DNA of 64,000 bases from Mercurialis annua (Eukaryota; Streptophyta; Magnoliopsida; Malpighiales; Euphorbiaceae). The position numbers and the translations under genes were made by a program. Every line of letters begins with the position of its first letter. Positions within the stretch are counted from its first letter, which is position 1. Where the stretch lies: the NCBI RefSeq assembly GCF_937616625.2, contig NC_065576.1, forward strand, positions 31,088,628-31,152,627, given 5' to 3'. Below the pieces are notes generated by a model that saw only the letters and a program-made list of their open reading frames with translations, made no database searches and was not told the DNA's origin. Below, in pieces: positions 31,155-46,482 of this stretch.

Positions 31155-34100
31155 TTCTCCCCAACTAATTAAAAATTCGTCCTCGAATTTAAATAAAACT
31201 ATCGACATACCACATAACATAAAGTTACACATCCAGTTAAACAAAATGTACAAAGCCGATAAGAAAACACATCCACAAGATACCTATCGTAAATTAGGAC
31301 AACAAAATATAACGAAACTGCACACGACCTCTGTCATTAAATAACAGATCAAAACCAAGAAACCAATCCACTGTCGTTGATGGTATTCCATGTCCAACGG
31401 CATACGCACGCGCGTAAGCAAAATTTAACAGGTTGACCCTCAAAACACTTCAAAACCTTCAGTTGCAAAAACTGAACACACTCAAAGGTCACCAAAGTAC
31501 TAACACAGCTTCCACTAGGCATAATGATAACATAACTCTAGGGCAGTTCAACTAAGATACAATGAGGTCTACTACCCAACACTCGGCTAATATGCTAGGA
31601 TAATTAAGATCCAATCTCCAATCGCATAACCGACACTGGCTCGCAATATAAGCGATCACAAAACTTATGCACCAAATCCTGTTTCTAGCAGTAGATGCTC
31701 CTACTCATAATAACACAATTCAATCAACTGAGAGTCACCATTTTTCTATACCGGAGTGGTTTCCAAAGCCAGCTCGAAACTCACCTATTACAAAATCCTC
31801 AATATCAATACATGGTTAAGCGTTAAGCTCAACTATAGCTCTACAATTCCAAACTCCTTTGTCTTAACAAAACAATAACATTGCAATATAGTTGATAAAA
31901 TCTATCATTCCTAAACCCTTACTTCCTTTTTACTTATAGCATCCCTACCTCAAAATGACCGATAACAAACCCAATAACTTCAGAAAATATTTCGGTTCCA
32001 AAACAAACATGATAATAATCATCTAATCCTAACGATTGGTACCAGCTCGATAATACTATTAACTTGTGAAACCACAACACAAAACTCATAACGCAAATCA
32101 AAGAAAAGCGAACATCTCTCGTGAATACAAAATAAATTTCTATATCAATTATAAACAATATCCATCATAATGATTCTTCCAATCACTCAGAAACATAACG
32201 CCATGACTACTCTGCACATTGCCTGCATCTGACAACATAAAATTTGTCACCCTTACCAAGGGTTCAACAAATGACCCAACGATATCCATTATTACGATAA
32301 TACCCTCTATAACAAAATCAATCAACCTATTTTAGTTGTCGAACCTATTAACCGCGATTTCGATATTTAAATCAACTACCTCATATAACAAAATCGAATT
32401 TACATCCTCAAAATTATTCAATCAATTGACTACAGCCTCGTATACAACGAGAGATCAATACGATCAGATTGTTAGTTATGCTCAAAACCAACTCCTGTGG
32501 GTATAAAATCTTTTAATATCAAATATTTTACACACAAAAGAATTTCCACTTTGATTAAAAGACTCTACGTCTTACACCTCCTTTTCATTCGAAATCAAAA
32601 TACCCTTACCGTTGAAAAACCATCGGTTTTTTTTTTGCAAACCCTTGAAAAATTTTAAGACCTCCACATTTAATTCCGAAATTTCCTCTTACTTTCCAAT
32701 ACATTTGCAAATCTATAAAACAGTTCAATTGACAAAATTTTATGTTCTTTTTAATTCAAACTTGCTAATACACTTTTTAATAATTTATACTTAAAAAAAA
32801 CCAACTATGGCCGAATTTTCCGTATTCAAAATACACATTGATGTTTCAAGCATCCCAAAATTTTTAAGTCGCTTCTAAATTTTTTTTTTTTTTTTTTTTT
32901 TTCAAACAAAAACAAAATTGAAGAAATCGCTCAAGCGAAAAATTTATTATCCCTTTTGAATCAATTTTGACAAAAATTCTCCATTTCCTCAGAAAGATAA
33001 AATCAGCAATGTAAATTTCTTGTTTATAAACATTTCTTATATTAATACACCAAAATTCTTTGGACAATCTCAAACCTGGAAAGATAACGTTTCGTTTAAA
33101 ACAAAAAAAAAATATAGTGTATATACACACATGGAGCTTAACTAACATCCTTAATCCACAAATCCTTAATTATCATGAAGCTTACTATTCTAAAATACAC
33201 TATACCGCACTTAGCACAACTATATCTCGAGCGCAACCTTAAAAATCATTCTTACTTACCACCACCAGATTCTGATTCTACAGACCAAAATCTCACAGCA
33301 AAAACATCTAATAACCATCATCATCATCACAAAGTATTTGTCTAGCTACCTTCCGGTAACAGTTTCAAAATCATTTGAAATTCCACAACTTTATAAAATA
33401 CATTTACCCCAAAGGGACTCGCGAGTTTGTTCTAAGACCTCTTTCTAAAAACACTTTGTCGATAAAATCTATTTTACATAATTGTGCGCCAGGGTGATGA
33501 CATCTCTCATCCCCAAAGAGTTGCATCCAACCCTAATAAGTTCTATGCACGTGATGCATGTACTATTATGCATGTATCAATTATTATTTTATCTTATATT
33601 TAGTGAACATACTCAGTGTTCAATGCAAACCTATTCGTGACATTCAAAATGCATGTTCATGATATGTCTGGGCACAATTACGTGTTGAAAATATTTCGAA
33701 TATTTCAGCAATTCAATCTTTGAAATCCATTTCCCAAACAACATTTGCTAGACGTTACACTCTGTGAGATGACCTCAAAATATTTCTCAAAATTTCCTTA
33801 CTTGCACCTAGCAACATTCGATGCTATACAACAATTCCTCATAATAACTTCATCACAACTCTATTATAAAAAGTATCTAACTAACCTCAATCCAGACTGA
33901 GCATATAACCAAAGAAAATAGCACATAAAATATGTTCCTATCAAATTTACCGCCAGCTCCCGCATCGCATCATCAGACTTGATGGAAACACCAGTGTATT
34001 AATACATCGATCTATCTTTTCGGTTCAGAGTTTGCAATACCCATCCTAGGATAATCAGAAATCATTAACCAATCCAAAGGAAGTACCTCCCTTGTATTTC

Positions 34101-35747
34101 TCGATATCGAAACCCAAGGGTTTTGATCCACAAAACAGAAATAGTAAAGCCCGCGCAACCCAAAACCGAAACAAGATGTTTTTAAAAAAAATCTTACTCA
34201 AAGGTCAAAACTATACATCAAGGTAAACCAACCATAACCACATGATTAGATCATCTCACGTGCTACACTGCACGAAGAGACAAAACTAACACAATCAACT
34301 TAGTCCAACAGACAAGCGAGTTATAAAACACAAATTCTGTTCACAAGATAACAAATCTGTAAATCGCAAACCACGTAACCATGCCATTGAACACAATTAA
34401 CTCAAGCATACTTAAAACAAATCAGGATATGCCACAACATTTCCTTGAAATCTCATTACAAATTTACCATGTAATTATATCGTCCTTTAATAGTACGCTT
34501 CAAAATTCGTTTTAAAATTAAAAATAAATACGAAAATTTTCAAATTTTGCTGAGCCCCAAGGTTAAAACAAAATCACATTTTGTAAAAATCTCTTCTTAT
34601 TAATCAGTTGCTTTAAAACGGATACCCAAGTATCTCAGACAATAAAATTATCGAGCTAGCCGAGTCATTACAACTACCAAGCTCAACTCCTAAATTTGGG
34701 TGACCCAAGTCGAACCCAAAACAATCGTTTATAAAACGTATTTAAATATTTATAAATCCGGAAAAGTATTTTAATAAAATTTCCATCCCTACAAATTTTG
34801 GGAACTCAATTTAAACCAACCGCTAAACGGTAATTTAAAACTCAAGTGAGAAATCTTTGATTTCAAACATCTATTCTGTAAATCCCAAAAATTTAAAATG
34901 CTGGCATACTACAGCATGATTAAAATAACTCCAACGTTAAATTCTTAAAACAACGACTTATCTCATAAAACATCATTTTGAAATCATCGTTTGTTAACAC
35001 CAAACCAAACGTAATATTTCGAAATACAAGAATTTCTTTTTACTGGTAACTTAAACCAAAAATTGACCTTTTTTTAAGAATTTAAAATCAACTTCTCTTA
35101 TGATTCTGTGTCGAAACACAAATCGGATAAAACAATATTCTCAATGAAAATCTTTAAATCCACATGTGGTCAAGCAATGCATGACCATCAAAACACGTTT
35201 TAAGGTTTAACCCAAAATCTCTTTAATAGAAAAAAAACAAGGCTAACGCCCAACATACGATCATATTTAAAATCAACAATTGAGGCCAAAGCCAAGATGT
35301 ACTTTATTAACAAGGCAAAAGCAGTTCAACGCACCACGTAAAATAACTGTAACATACCATAAATTCTAAATCGTTTTAGGCATAAACGACAAGTTTTATC
35401 AGACATCATACCCAAGTATGAGTCTTTAGGAAGATTTACCAACCTATGATTTCCCGAGAAATCAAAAGCAATTATAATCACCCAAGTAAAATAATCTCAA
35501 CATGATAAAACACAGCAATTAACATCCAAGTGAAATAAATTGTCAATCAAAGCATCAATACCAAATAAGGACTGACAGACATCACCTATAGGATGTAGGC
35601 TGAAGGTTTGAAAACAAATGATGACGTTTAAAAGACAAGACACGAATCCTAATTCCGCAGTAGTTCCTAAGACACAACAATACTTAACAGAGTAAACACA
35701 TAGCAAGCAATGGCCTTGGTTTGAAACCAAAGCTCTGATACCAAGTT
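31155..35747 (-). mobile_element. Internal region 1 of the LTR array
   Basis: 4593 bp. Next to LTR 1 is TTCTCCCCAACT, complement AGTTGGGGAGAA, the polypurine tract. Just inside it, minus-strand codons read FEDEFLIS-WGE, resembling the end of plant Ty3/gypsy polyproteins and the only coding-like trace. At the other end lies the primer site. 34640-34870 resembles parts of the LTR (CTAGCCGAGTCATTAC, GGGTGACCCAAGTC), so an older LTR piece is embedded. A T-run of about 24 bp is at 32879. The many frames of 60-94 codons have no domain. Confidence 0.9.
35732..35743 (-). promoter_or_regulatory. Primer-binding site, tRNA-iMet type (unit 1)
   Basis: On the minus strand TGGTATCAGAGC lies 4 nt after the LTR end, complementary to the 3' end of plant initiator tRNA-Met. 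It is repeated at 43396-43407 and 51056-51067. It fixes the element's orientation. Confidence 0.93.
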
Positions 35748-38700
35748 TGCCACGACCCATTTTCATGAATCGCGACCGGCGCTAGGGTATGGGTAATGTA
35801 GTACCGAAACCCGTAGCTAGCCTATCAATTATCACACAAACACATAAACCTGCAGAAAACCAATGCTCGGGGGCAACCGAGACTTCAGCCTAAAACTAAC
35901 AGTTATAATATTCAACAGTTAATATAACATGCTTTATCAAATCCGAGTCTAGAATAGATTCATCATGAATTAATGTAAATAATACAGCATGCCAGAGCAA
36001 TATTACCAGTCGAACCAATCCGACAAAATAAATAATAATAATAAAGACGTCTAGTTACTACTGCGGTCTAAGAATAAAAACAGTTTTACAGTTCTACTAA
36101 AATAAATGGAACCTCCGAGGAAAGTAAATGCGGAGATCACCAGACTCTCTCAGATCATAACCCTGGGGAAAATTGGGAAAACAACGGGGTCAGATATACT
36201 GAGATGAGTTCAAACCACTATCTACATTTATTAAGTGGAAAACCTTTAAAACGTTTAAAGCATTTAATAACAATATTACGAATAATAGTTGGAACCCTAA
36301 TCCACAATTCTACATAATAACATAATCCAATAGGTCTGGTCCCGAGAGCTGAGCTACACCGAGTTACCACTGACCACACTTATACCAGAGTCCCGAGAGC
36401 CGAGCTACACCGAGTTACTCTACTTGGTCCCGAGAGCTATGCTCACACCGAGTTACCCCATTACCATAATTACCTTTTCCAGATCTTTACCGGTGCGCAC
36501 GCAGTCCTAATGATGCCCATTAGGTAGCATGTTCCAACTAAGAGCCATAATATAAAAACAGTTCGAAATATACGTACAGTATATATATATAATATTAAAA
36601 TAACAATTTACTTAATAAAGCGGTAAATAGTAAGTACAAACTCACAACTTGCTAATCCACGTGAATACCGGCAAGCAACTAATCCTGGTTTGCCTCTGGA
36701 GCACGAACAATAGACGGGTCTAGACAAATAAAATAATTATTAAAACAGACCCTAACTCTAGAGAGTACTAGACACCACATAGGACTAGCACAATTAGCAC
36801 GTCGGAAATAAACAAGCCAGAACACACAAAATACCCATTAGGTAATAAAGCCCAATAATATAAGTCTATTGAGTTCTCGCTTAAAATCCAATTTATAAAT
36901 ATTATTTAATAACTTTAAATAATAAATAATTTCCAAATAGTGGGTTAGCCGAGTTACCAATAACTACCAAGCTAACCTCACTTGTCGGGTGACCCAAGTC
37001 TAACCCTATTCAAAACGTTTATCAAATATAAACCCGAGTTTATATTTATAAAATAATTCCATAAAATAATAAGCCATTTTAAAAAGCGGAACTCAATAAC
37101 TTTAATTCAAAGTAACCCAAGTTACAACCCCAAAAACTTAGTTAAATAAATCAAATAAAAGTTCAGGGACCAATTTGCACTTTAACCAATTAGGGACCAA
37201 GTTGTACTTTTGCCAATTAGGGACTAAATTGTACTTTAGTCAATTTGATTTCCAAAAATCAAATTAATTACTTTTATTTATAATTAAAACCAACTATAAA
37301 GTTATCAACCAAAAAATCCACTTAATTAAGTTATAAAATAAGTTTAGGGGCTAAATTGTAATTTAGCCAACTTTTGACAAAACGACAATTGAAAGCAATT
37401 ATAACCACCCGAGTAATTATATTAGCTAAAATTATAATTAATTATTGTTTTCATTATTCAATTAGTAAATCAAAAGAAATCCAAGTTATTAGGTAAAGTT
37501 AAACTTTGAGTATTTATTTGATTTAGCTAAAACATTTTGGTGACCTAGATGGCAATTTGGCCATCTCTTACCTTTCAAATTTAGAATCCCTCCAAGACTC
37601 CATTTTCTTCATGAATGAGTTACAGAATTCATTGATCATGATTTAAAAGAAACTTCAAACAATAATCTTTACAAACTCTTAATGATTTAACCCAATAATT
37701 ACTTAGTTTCAATAGGCCACAAACATGAATTCAAAACAAACTCAAAACGTCATCAATCCACCGTGAAGATTTGTTCCAAACGATGAACAAAGGTTTTCTG
37801 GAAACGATTAAACGATTCCAAACCGAGTTTAAACAACTAGCAACTAACATACCAAGCGATTTATAACAATTAAATGAATGAATTAAAGCTAAACATTAAG
37901 AAAGGGATCGGCAGCAACCCAAAACAGAACACCAAGATTCAAACATCAAACGTTACTGCCGAACTCAACCTTCAACACAAACATGGAGAATAGAATGATA
38001 ACTCCATGAAATCATAAACTAACAACAACCCAAGAATCTATAATTTCCAAACAATCAAGAACAAGGCAAAATGAAAAGAACTCCACGGCAGTAACCCATG
38101 CCAAACAAGACATAATCTAACAAACTTAGAAAACGGAAACCGTACGGCGAATGGAACGAGATCAACGGCGTACCGTTCAGCGAAACTGAGATAGGGAGAC
38201 GTAGGGAATTGAGTCCAGAACGTCTGAGATCAAGTGGAATCAATTTCGATCTAGAAACGAAAGAGAACGAACCAAATTACGTAATGTCGTTCATAAGCAA
38301 AATCTGGAAATCCAAGGAATCAGAAAGTTTACCAGAACAGCGACTTTGAAAGAAGATTACGGCTTCGTTTCTCAGCGAAAGAACGAAAGAAAAGTGGCTA
38401 GGGCTACCTTGCAGCGTGATCTAGGTTTTCCATTTAGAAGTCGACTTTAAATAACGAGTGGAAGCGGGCCGTAAACGAGATCGAACAGGGCCACACGGAA
38501 GGGTCCATGGACTGGTATGATTCCCGAACGGGAATGGCCTTTCAGGCCATTATTCCCGTTCGGGAATGCCTGGTCTCGAACGAGACCAGGCCAAACAATG
38601 TGATTCCCGTTCGGGAATTTCAATTCCCGAACGGGAAAGGCTGAAAAACTATTTTTTTTTTATTTTTTGATTTAAAAAAATATAATTGGTTAAACCAATA

Positions 38701-38818
38701 AATCACGCCCAAACCAAACAACTCGAACCAAGCCACAATATCGAAATTACTTCAAAACGACCGGGAAAAATGATGGAATTTAAATGTAATAAAATGAAAA
38801 ATTTTATGGGGTATTACA
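35748..38818 (-). repeat. LTR 2 (inner)
   Basis: 3071 bp. It begins TGCCACGACC instead of TGTCACGACC, and shares with LTR 3 the variants CTTACCTTTCAAATTT and ACACAAACATGG. Otherwise it is nearly identical to LTR 1, including the hairpin cluster. The terminal C is inside the retroviral-type end, so this LTR may be a poorer integrase end. Confidence 0.95.
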
Positions 38819-41800
38819 TTCTCCCCAACTAATTAAAAATCCGTCCTCGAATTTAAATAAAACTATCGACATACCACATAACATAAAGTTACACATCCAG
38901 TTAAACAAAATGTACAAAGCCGATAAGAAAACACATCCACAAGATACCTATCGTAAATTAGGACAACAAAATATAACGAAACTGCACACGACCTCTGTCA
39001 TTAAATAACAGATCAAAACCAAGAAACCAATCCACTGTCGTTGATGGTATTCCATGTCCAACGGCATACGCACGCGCGTAAGCAAAATTTAACAGGTTGA
39101 CCCTCAAAACACTTCAAAACCTTCAGTTGCAAAAACTGAACACACTCAAAGGTCACCAAAGTACTAACACAGCTTCCACTAGGCATAATGATAACATAAC
39201 TCTAGGGCAGTTCAACTAAGATACAATGAGGTCTACTACCCAACACTCGGCTAATATGCTAGGATAATTAAGATCCAATCTCCAATCGCATAACCGACAC
39301 TGGCTCGCAATATAAGCGATCACAAAACTTATGCACCAAATCCTGTTTCTAGCAGTAGATGCTCCTACTCATAATAACACAATTCAATCAACTGAGAGTC
39401 ACCATTTTTCTATACCGGAGTGGTTTCCAAAGCCAGCTCGAAACTCACCTATTACAAAATCCTCAATATCAATACATGGTTAAGCGTTAAGCTCAACTAT
39501 AGCTCTACAATTCCAAACTCCTTTGTCTTAACAAAACAATAACATTGCAATATAGTTGATAAAATCTATCATTCCTAAACCCTTACTTCCTTTTTACTTA
39601 TAGCATCCCTACCTCAAAATGACCGATAACAAACCCAATAACTTCAGAAAATATTTCGGTTCCAAAACAAACATGATAATAATCATCTAATCCTAACGAT
39701 TGGTACCAGCTCGATAATACTATTAACTTGTGAAACCACAACACAAAACTCATAACGCAAATCAAAGAAAAGCGAACATCTCTCGTGAATACAAAATAAA
39801 TTTCTATATCAATTATAAACAATATCCATCATAATGATTCTTCCAATCACTCAGAAACATAACGCCATGACTACTCTGCACATTGCCTGCATCTGACAAC
39901 ATAAAATTTGTCACCCTTACCAAGGGTTCAACAAATGACCCAACGATATCCATTATTACGATAATACCCTCTATAACAAAATCAATCAACCTATTTTAGT
40001 TGTCGAACCTATTAACCGCGATTTCGATATTTAAATCAACTACCTCATATAACAAAATCGAATTTACATCCTCAAAATTATTCAATCAATTGACTACAGC
40101 CTCGTATACAACGAGAGATCAATACGATCAGATTGTTAGTTATGCTCAAAACCAACTCCTGTGGGTATAAAATCTTTTAATATCAAATATTTTACACACA
40201 AAAGAATTTCCACTTTGATTAAAAGACTCTACGTCTTACACCTCCTTTTCATTCGAAATCAAAATACCCTTACCGTTGAAAAACCATCGGTTTTTTTTTT
40301 GCAAACCCTTGAAAAATTTTAAGACCTCCACATTTAATTCCGAAATTTCCTCTTACTTTCCAATACATTTGCAAATCTATAAAACAGTTCAATTGACAAA
40401 ATTTTATGTTCTTTTTAATTCAAACTTGCTAATACACTTTTTAATAATTTATACTTAAAAAAAACCAACTATGGCCGAATTTTCCATATTCAAAATACAC
40501 ATTGATGTTTCAAGCATCCCAAAATTTTTAAGTCGCTTCTAAATTTTTTTTTTTTTTTTTTTTTTTCAAACAAAAACAAAATTGAAGAAATCGCTCAAGC
40601 GAAAAATTTATTATCCCTTTTGAATCAATTTTGACAAAAATTCTCCATTTCCTCAGAAAGATAAAATCAGCAATGTAAATTTCTTGTTTATAAACATTTC
40701 TTATATTAATACACCAAAATTCTTTGGACAATCTCAAACCTGGAAAGATAACGTTTCGTTTAAAACAAAAAAAAAATATAGTGTATATACACACATGGAG
40801 CTTAACTAACATCCTTAATCCACAAATCCTTAATTATCATGAAGCTTACTATTCTAAAATACACTATACCGCACTTAGCACAACTATATCTCGAGCGCAA
40901 CCTTAAAAATCATTCTTACTTACCACCACCAGATTCTGATTCTACAGACCAAAATCTCACAGCAAAAACATCTAATAACCATCATCATCATCACAAAGTA
41001 TTTGTCTAGCTACCTTCCGGTAACAGTTTCAAAATCATTTGAAATTCCACAACTTTATAAAATACATTTACCCCAAAGGGACTCGCGAGTTTGTTCTAAG
41101 ACCTCTTTCTAAAAACACTTTGTCGATAAAATCTATTTTACATAATTGTGCGCCAGGGTGATGACATCTCTCATCCCCAAAGAGTTGCATCCAACCCTAA
41201 TAAGTTCTATGCACGTGATGCATGTACTATTATGCATGTATCAATTATTATTTTATCTTATATTTAGTGAACATACTCAGTGTTCAATGCAAACCTATTC
41301 GTGACATTCAAAATGCATGTTCATGATATGTCTGGGCACAATTACGTGTTGAAAATATTTCGAATATTTCAGCAATTCAATCTTTGAAATCCATTTCCCA
41401 AACAACATTTGCTAGACGTTACACTCTGTGAGATGACCTCAAAATATTTCTCAAAATTTCCTTACTTGCACCTAGCAACATTCGATGCTATACAACAATT
41501 CCTCATAATAACTTCATCACAACTCTATTATAAAAAGTATCTAACTAACCTCAATCCAGACTGAGCATATAACCAAAGAAAATAGCACATAAAATATGTT
41601 CCTATCAAATTTACCGCCAGCTCCCGCATCGCATCATCAGACTTGATGGAAACACCAGTGTATTAATACATCGATCTATCTTTTCGGTTCAGAGTTTGCA
41701 ATACCCATCCTAGGATAATCAGAAATCATTAACCAATCCAAAGGAAGTACCTCCCTTGTATTTCTCGATATCGAAACCCAAGGGTTTTGATCCACAAAAC

Positions 41801-43411
41801 AGAAATAGTAAAGCCCGCGCAACCCAAAACCGAAACAAGATGTTTTTAAAAAAAATCTTACTCAAAGGTCAAAACTATACATCAAGGTAAACCAACCATA
41901 ACCACATGATTAGATCATCTCACGTGCTACACTGCACGAAGAGACAAAACTAACACAATCAACTTAGTCCAACAGACAAGCGAGTTATAAAACACAAATT
42001 CTGTTCACAAGATAACAAATCTGTAAATCGCAAACCACGTAACCATGCCATTGAACACAATTAACTCAAGCATACTTAAAACAAATCAGGATATGCCACA
42101 ACATTTCCTTGAAATCTCATTACAAATTTACCATGTAATTATATCGTCCTTTAATAGTACGCTTCAAAATTCGTTTTAAAATTAAAAATAAATACGAAAA
42201 TTTTCAAATTTTGCTGAGCCCCAAGGTTAAAACAAAATCACATTTTGTAAAAATCTCTTCTTATTAATCAGTTGCTTTAAAACGGATACCCAAGTATCTC
42301 AGACAATAAAATTATCGAGCTAGCCGAGTCATTACAACTACCAAGCTCAACTCCTAAATTTGGGTGACCCAAGTCGAACCCAAAACAATCGTTTATAAAA
42401 CGTATTTAAATATTTATAAATCCGGAAAAGTATTTTAATAAAATTTCCATCCCTACAAATTTTGGGAACTCAATTTAAACCAACCGCTAAACGGTAATTT
42501 AAAACTCAAGTGAGAAATCTTTGATTTCAAACATCTATTCTGTAAATCCCAAAAATTTAAAATGCTGGCATACTACAGCATGATTAAAATAACTCCAACG
42601 TTAAATTCTTAAAACAACGACTTATCTCATAAAACATCATTTTGAAATCATCGTTTGTTAACACCAAACCAAACGTAATATTTCGAAATACAAGAATTTC
42701 TTTTTACTGGTAACTTAAACCAAAAATTGACCTTTTTTTAAGAATTTAAAATCAACTTCTCTTATGATTCTGTGTCGAAACACAAATCGGATAAAACAAT
42801 ATTCTCAATGAAAATCTTTAAATCCACATGTGGTCAAGCAATGCATGACCATCAAAACACGTTTTAAGGTTTAACCCAAAATCTCTTTAATAGAAAAAAA
42901 ACAAGGCTAACGCCCAACATACGATCATATTTAAAATCAACAATTGAGGCCAAAGCCAAGATGTACTTTATTAACAAGGCAAAAGCAGTTCAACGCACCA
43001 CGTAAAATAACTGTAACATACCATAAATTCTAAATCGTTTTAGGCATAAACGACAAGTTTTATCAGACATCATACCCAAGTATGAGTCTTTAGGAAGATT
43101 TACCAACCTATGATTTCCCGAGAAATCAAAAGCAATTATAATCACCCAAGTAAAATAATCTCAACATGATAAAACACAGCAATTAACATCCAAGTGAAAT
43201 AAATTGTCAATCAAAGCATCAATACCAAATAAGGACTGACAGACATCACCTATAGGATGTAGGCTGAAGGTTTGAAAACAAATGATGACGTTTAAAAGAC
43301 AAGACACGAATCCTAATTCCGCAGTAGTTCCTAAGACACAACAATACTTAACAGAGTAAACACATAGCAAGCAATGGCCTTGGTTTGAAACCAAAGCTCT
43401 GATACCAAGTT
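38819..43411 (-). mobile_element. Internal region 2 of the LTR array
   Basis: 4593 bp, collinear with internal region 1. By eye it differs at single bases such as CCGTCCTCG near 38840 and CATATTC near 40486. Primer site at 43396-43407. No coding domain. Confidence 0.93.
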
Positions 43412-46400
43412 TGCCACGACCCATTTTCATGAATCGCGACCGGCGCTAGGGTATGGGTAATGTAGTACCGAAACCCGTAGCTAGCCTATCAATTATCACA
43501 CAAACACATAAACCTGCAGAAAACCAATGCTCGGGGGCAACCGAGACTTCAGCCTAAAACTAACAGTTATAATATTCAACAGTTAATATAACATGCTTTA
43601 TCAAATCCGAGTCTAGAATAGATTCATCATGAATTAATGTAAATAATACAGCATGCCAGAGCAATATTACCAGTCGAACCAATCCGACAAAATAAATAAT
43701 AATAATAAAGACGTCTAGTTACTACTGCGGTCTAAGAATAAAAACAGTTTTACAGTTCTACTAAAATAAATGGAACCTCCGAGGAAAGTAAATGCGGAGA
43801 TCACCAGACTCTCTCAGATCATAACCCTGGGGAAAATTGGGAAAACAACGGGGTCAGATATACTGAGATGAGTTCAAACCACTATCTACATTTATTAAGT
43901 GGAAAACCTTTAAAACGTTTAAAGCATTTAATAACAATATTACGAATAATAGTTGGAACCCTAATCCACAATTCTACATAATAACATAATCCAATAGGTC
44001 TGGTCCCGAGAGCTGAGCTACACCGAGTTACCACTGACCACACTTATACCAGAGTCCCGAGAGCCGAGCTACACCGAGTTACTCTACTTGGTCCCGAGAG
44101 CTATGCTCACACCGAGTTACCCCATTACCATAATTACCTTTTCCAGATCTTTACCGGTGCGCACGCAGTCCTAATGATGCCCATTAGGTAGCATGTTCCA
44201 ACTAAGAGCCATAATATAAAAACAGTTCGAAATATACGTACAGTATATATATATAATATTAAAATAACAATTTACTTAATAAAGCGGTAAATAGTAAGTA
44301 CAAACTCACAACTTGCTAATCCACGTGAATACCGGCAAGCAACTAATCCTGGTTTGCCTCTGGAGCACGAACAATAGACGGGTCTAGACAAATAAAATAA
44401 TTATTAAAACAGACCCTAACTCTAGAGAGTACTAGACACCACATAGGACTAGCACAATTAGCACGTCGGAAATAAACAAGCCAGAACACACAAAATACCC
44501 ATTAGGTAATAAAGCCCAATAATATAAGTCTATTGAGTTCTCGCTTAAAATCCAATTTATAAATATTATTTAATAACTTTAAATAATAAATAATTTCCAA
44601 ATAGTGGGTTAGCCGAGTTACCAATAACTACCAAGCTAACCTCACTTGTCGGGTGACCCAAGTCTAACCCTATTCAAAACGTTTATCAAATATAAACCCG
44701 AGTTTATATTTATAAAATAATTCCATAAAATAATAAGCCATTTTAAAAAGCGGAACTCAATAACTTTAATTCAAAGTAACCCAAGTTACAACCCCAAAAA
44801 CTTAGTTAAATAAATCAAATAAAAGTTCAGGGACCAATTTGCACTTTAACCAATTAGGGACCAAGTTGTACTTTTGCCAATTAGGGACTAAATTGTACTT
44901 TAGTCAATTTGATTTCCAAAAATCAAATTAATTACTTTTATTTATAATTAAAACCAACTATAAAGTTATCAACCAAAAAATCCACTTAATTAAGTTATAA
45001 AATAAGTTTAGGGGCTAAATTGTAATTTAGCCAACTTTTGACAAAACGACAATTGAAAGCAATTATAACCACCCGAGTAATTATATTAGCTAAAATTATA
45101 ATTAATTATTGTTTTCATTATTCAATTAGTAAATCAAAAGAAATCCAAGTTATTAGGTAAAGTTAAACTTTGAGTATTTATTTGATTTAGCTAAAACATT
45201 TTGGTGACCTAGATGGCAATTTGGCCATCTCTTACCTTTCAAATTTAGAATCCCTCCAAGACTCCATTTTCTTCATGAATGAGTTACAGAATTCATTGAT
45301 CATGATTTAAAAGAAACTTCAAACAATAATCTTTACAAACTCTTAATGATTTAACCCAATAATTACTTAGTTTCAATAGGCCACAAACATGAATTCAAAA
45401 CAAACTCAAAACGTCATCAATCCACCGTGAAGATTTGTTCCAAACGATGAACAAAGGTTTTCTGGAAACGATTAAACGATTCCAAACCGAGTTTAAACAA
45501 CTAGCAACTAACATACCAAGCGATTTATAACAATTAAATGAATGAATTAAAGCTAAACATTAAGAAAGGGATCGGCAGCAACCCAAAACAGAACACCAAG
45601 ATTCAAACATCAAACGTTACTGCCGAACTCAACCTTCAACACAAACATGGAGAATAGAATGATAACTCCATGAAATCATAAACTAACAACAACCCAAGAA
45701 TCTATAATTTCCAAACAATCAAGAACAAGGCAAAATGAAAAGAACTCCACGGCAGTAACCCATGCCAAACAAGACATAATCTAACAAACTTAGAAAACGG
45801 AAACCGTACGGCGAATGGAACGAGATCAACGGCGTACCGTTCAGCGAAACTGAGATAGGGAGACGTAGGGAATTGAGTCCAGAACGTCTGAGATCAAGTG
45901 GAATCAATTTCGATCTAGAAACGAAAGAGAACGAACCAAATTACGTAATGTCGTTCATAAGCAAAATCTGGAAATCCAAGGAATCAGAAAGTTTACCAGA
46001 ACAGTGACTTTGAAAGAAGATTACGGCTTCGTTTCTCAGCGAAAGAACGAAAGAAAAGTGGCTAGGGCTACCTTGCAGCGTGATCTAGGTTTTCCATTTA
46101 GAAGTCGACTTTAAATAACGAGTGGAAGCGGGCCGTAAACGAGATCGAACAGGGCCACACGGAAGGGTCCATGGACTGGTATGATTCCCGAACGGGAATG
46201 GCCTTTCAGGCCATTATTCCCGTTCGGGAATGCCTGGTCTCGAACGAGACCAGGCCAAACAATGTGATTCCCGTTCGGGAATTTCAATTCCCGAACGGGA
46301 AAGGCTGAAAAACTATTTTTTTTTTATTTTTTGATTTAAAAAAATATAATTGGTTAAACCAATAAATCACGCCCAAACCAAACAACTCGAACCAAGCCAC

Positions 46401-46482
46401 AATATCGAAATTACTTCAAAACGACCGGGAAAAATGATGGAATTTAAATGTAATAAAATGAAAAATTTTATGGGGTATTACA
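43412..46482 (-). repeat. LTR 3 (inner)
   Basis: 3071 bp. It shares the TGCCAC start and inner-type variants with LTR 2; one private change is CAGTGACTT near 46003. Hairpin cluster at about 46184-46300. Confidence 0.95.
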
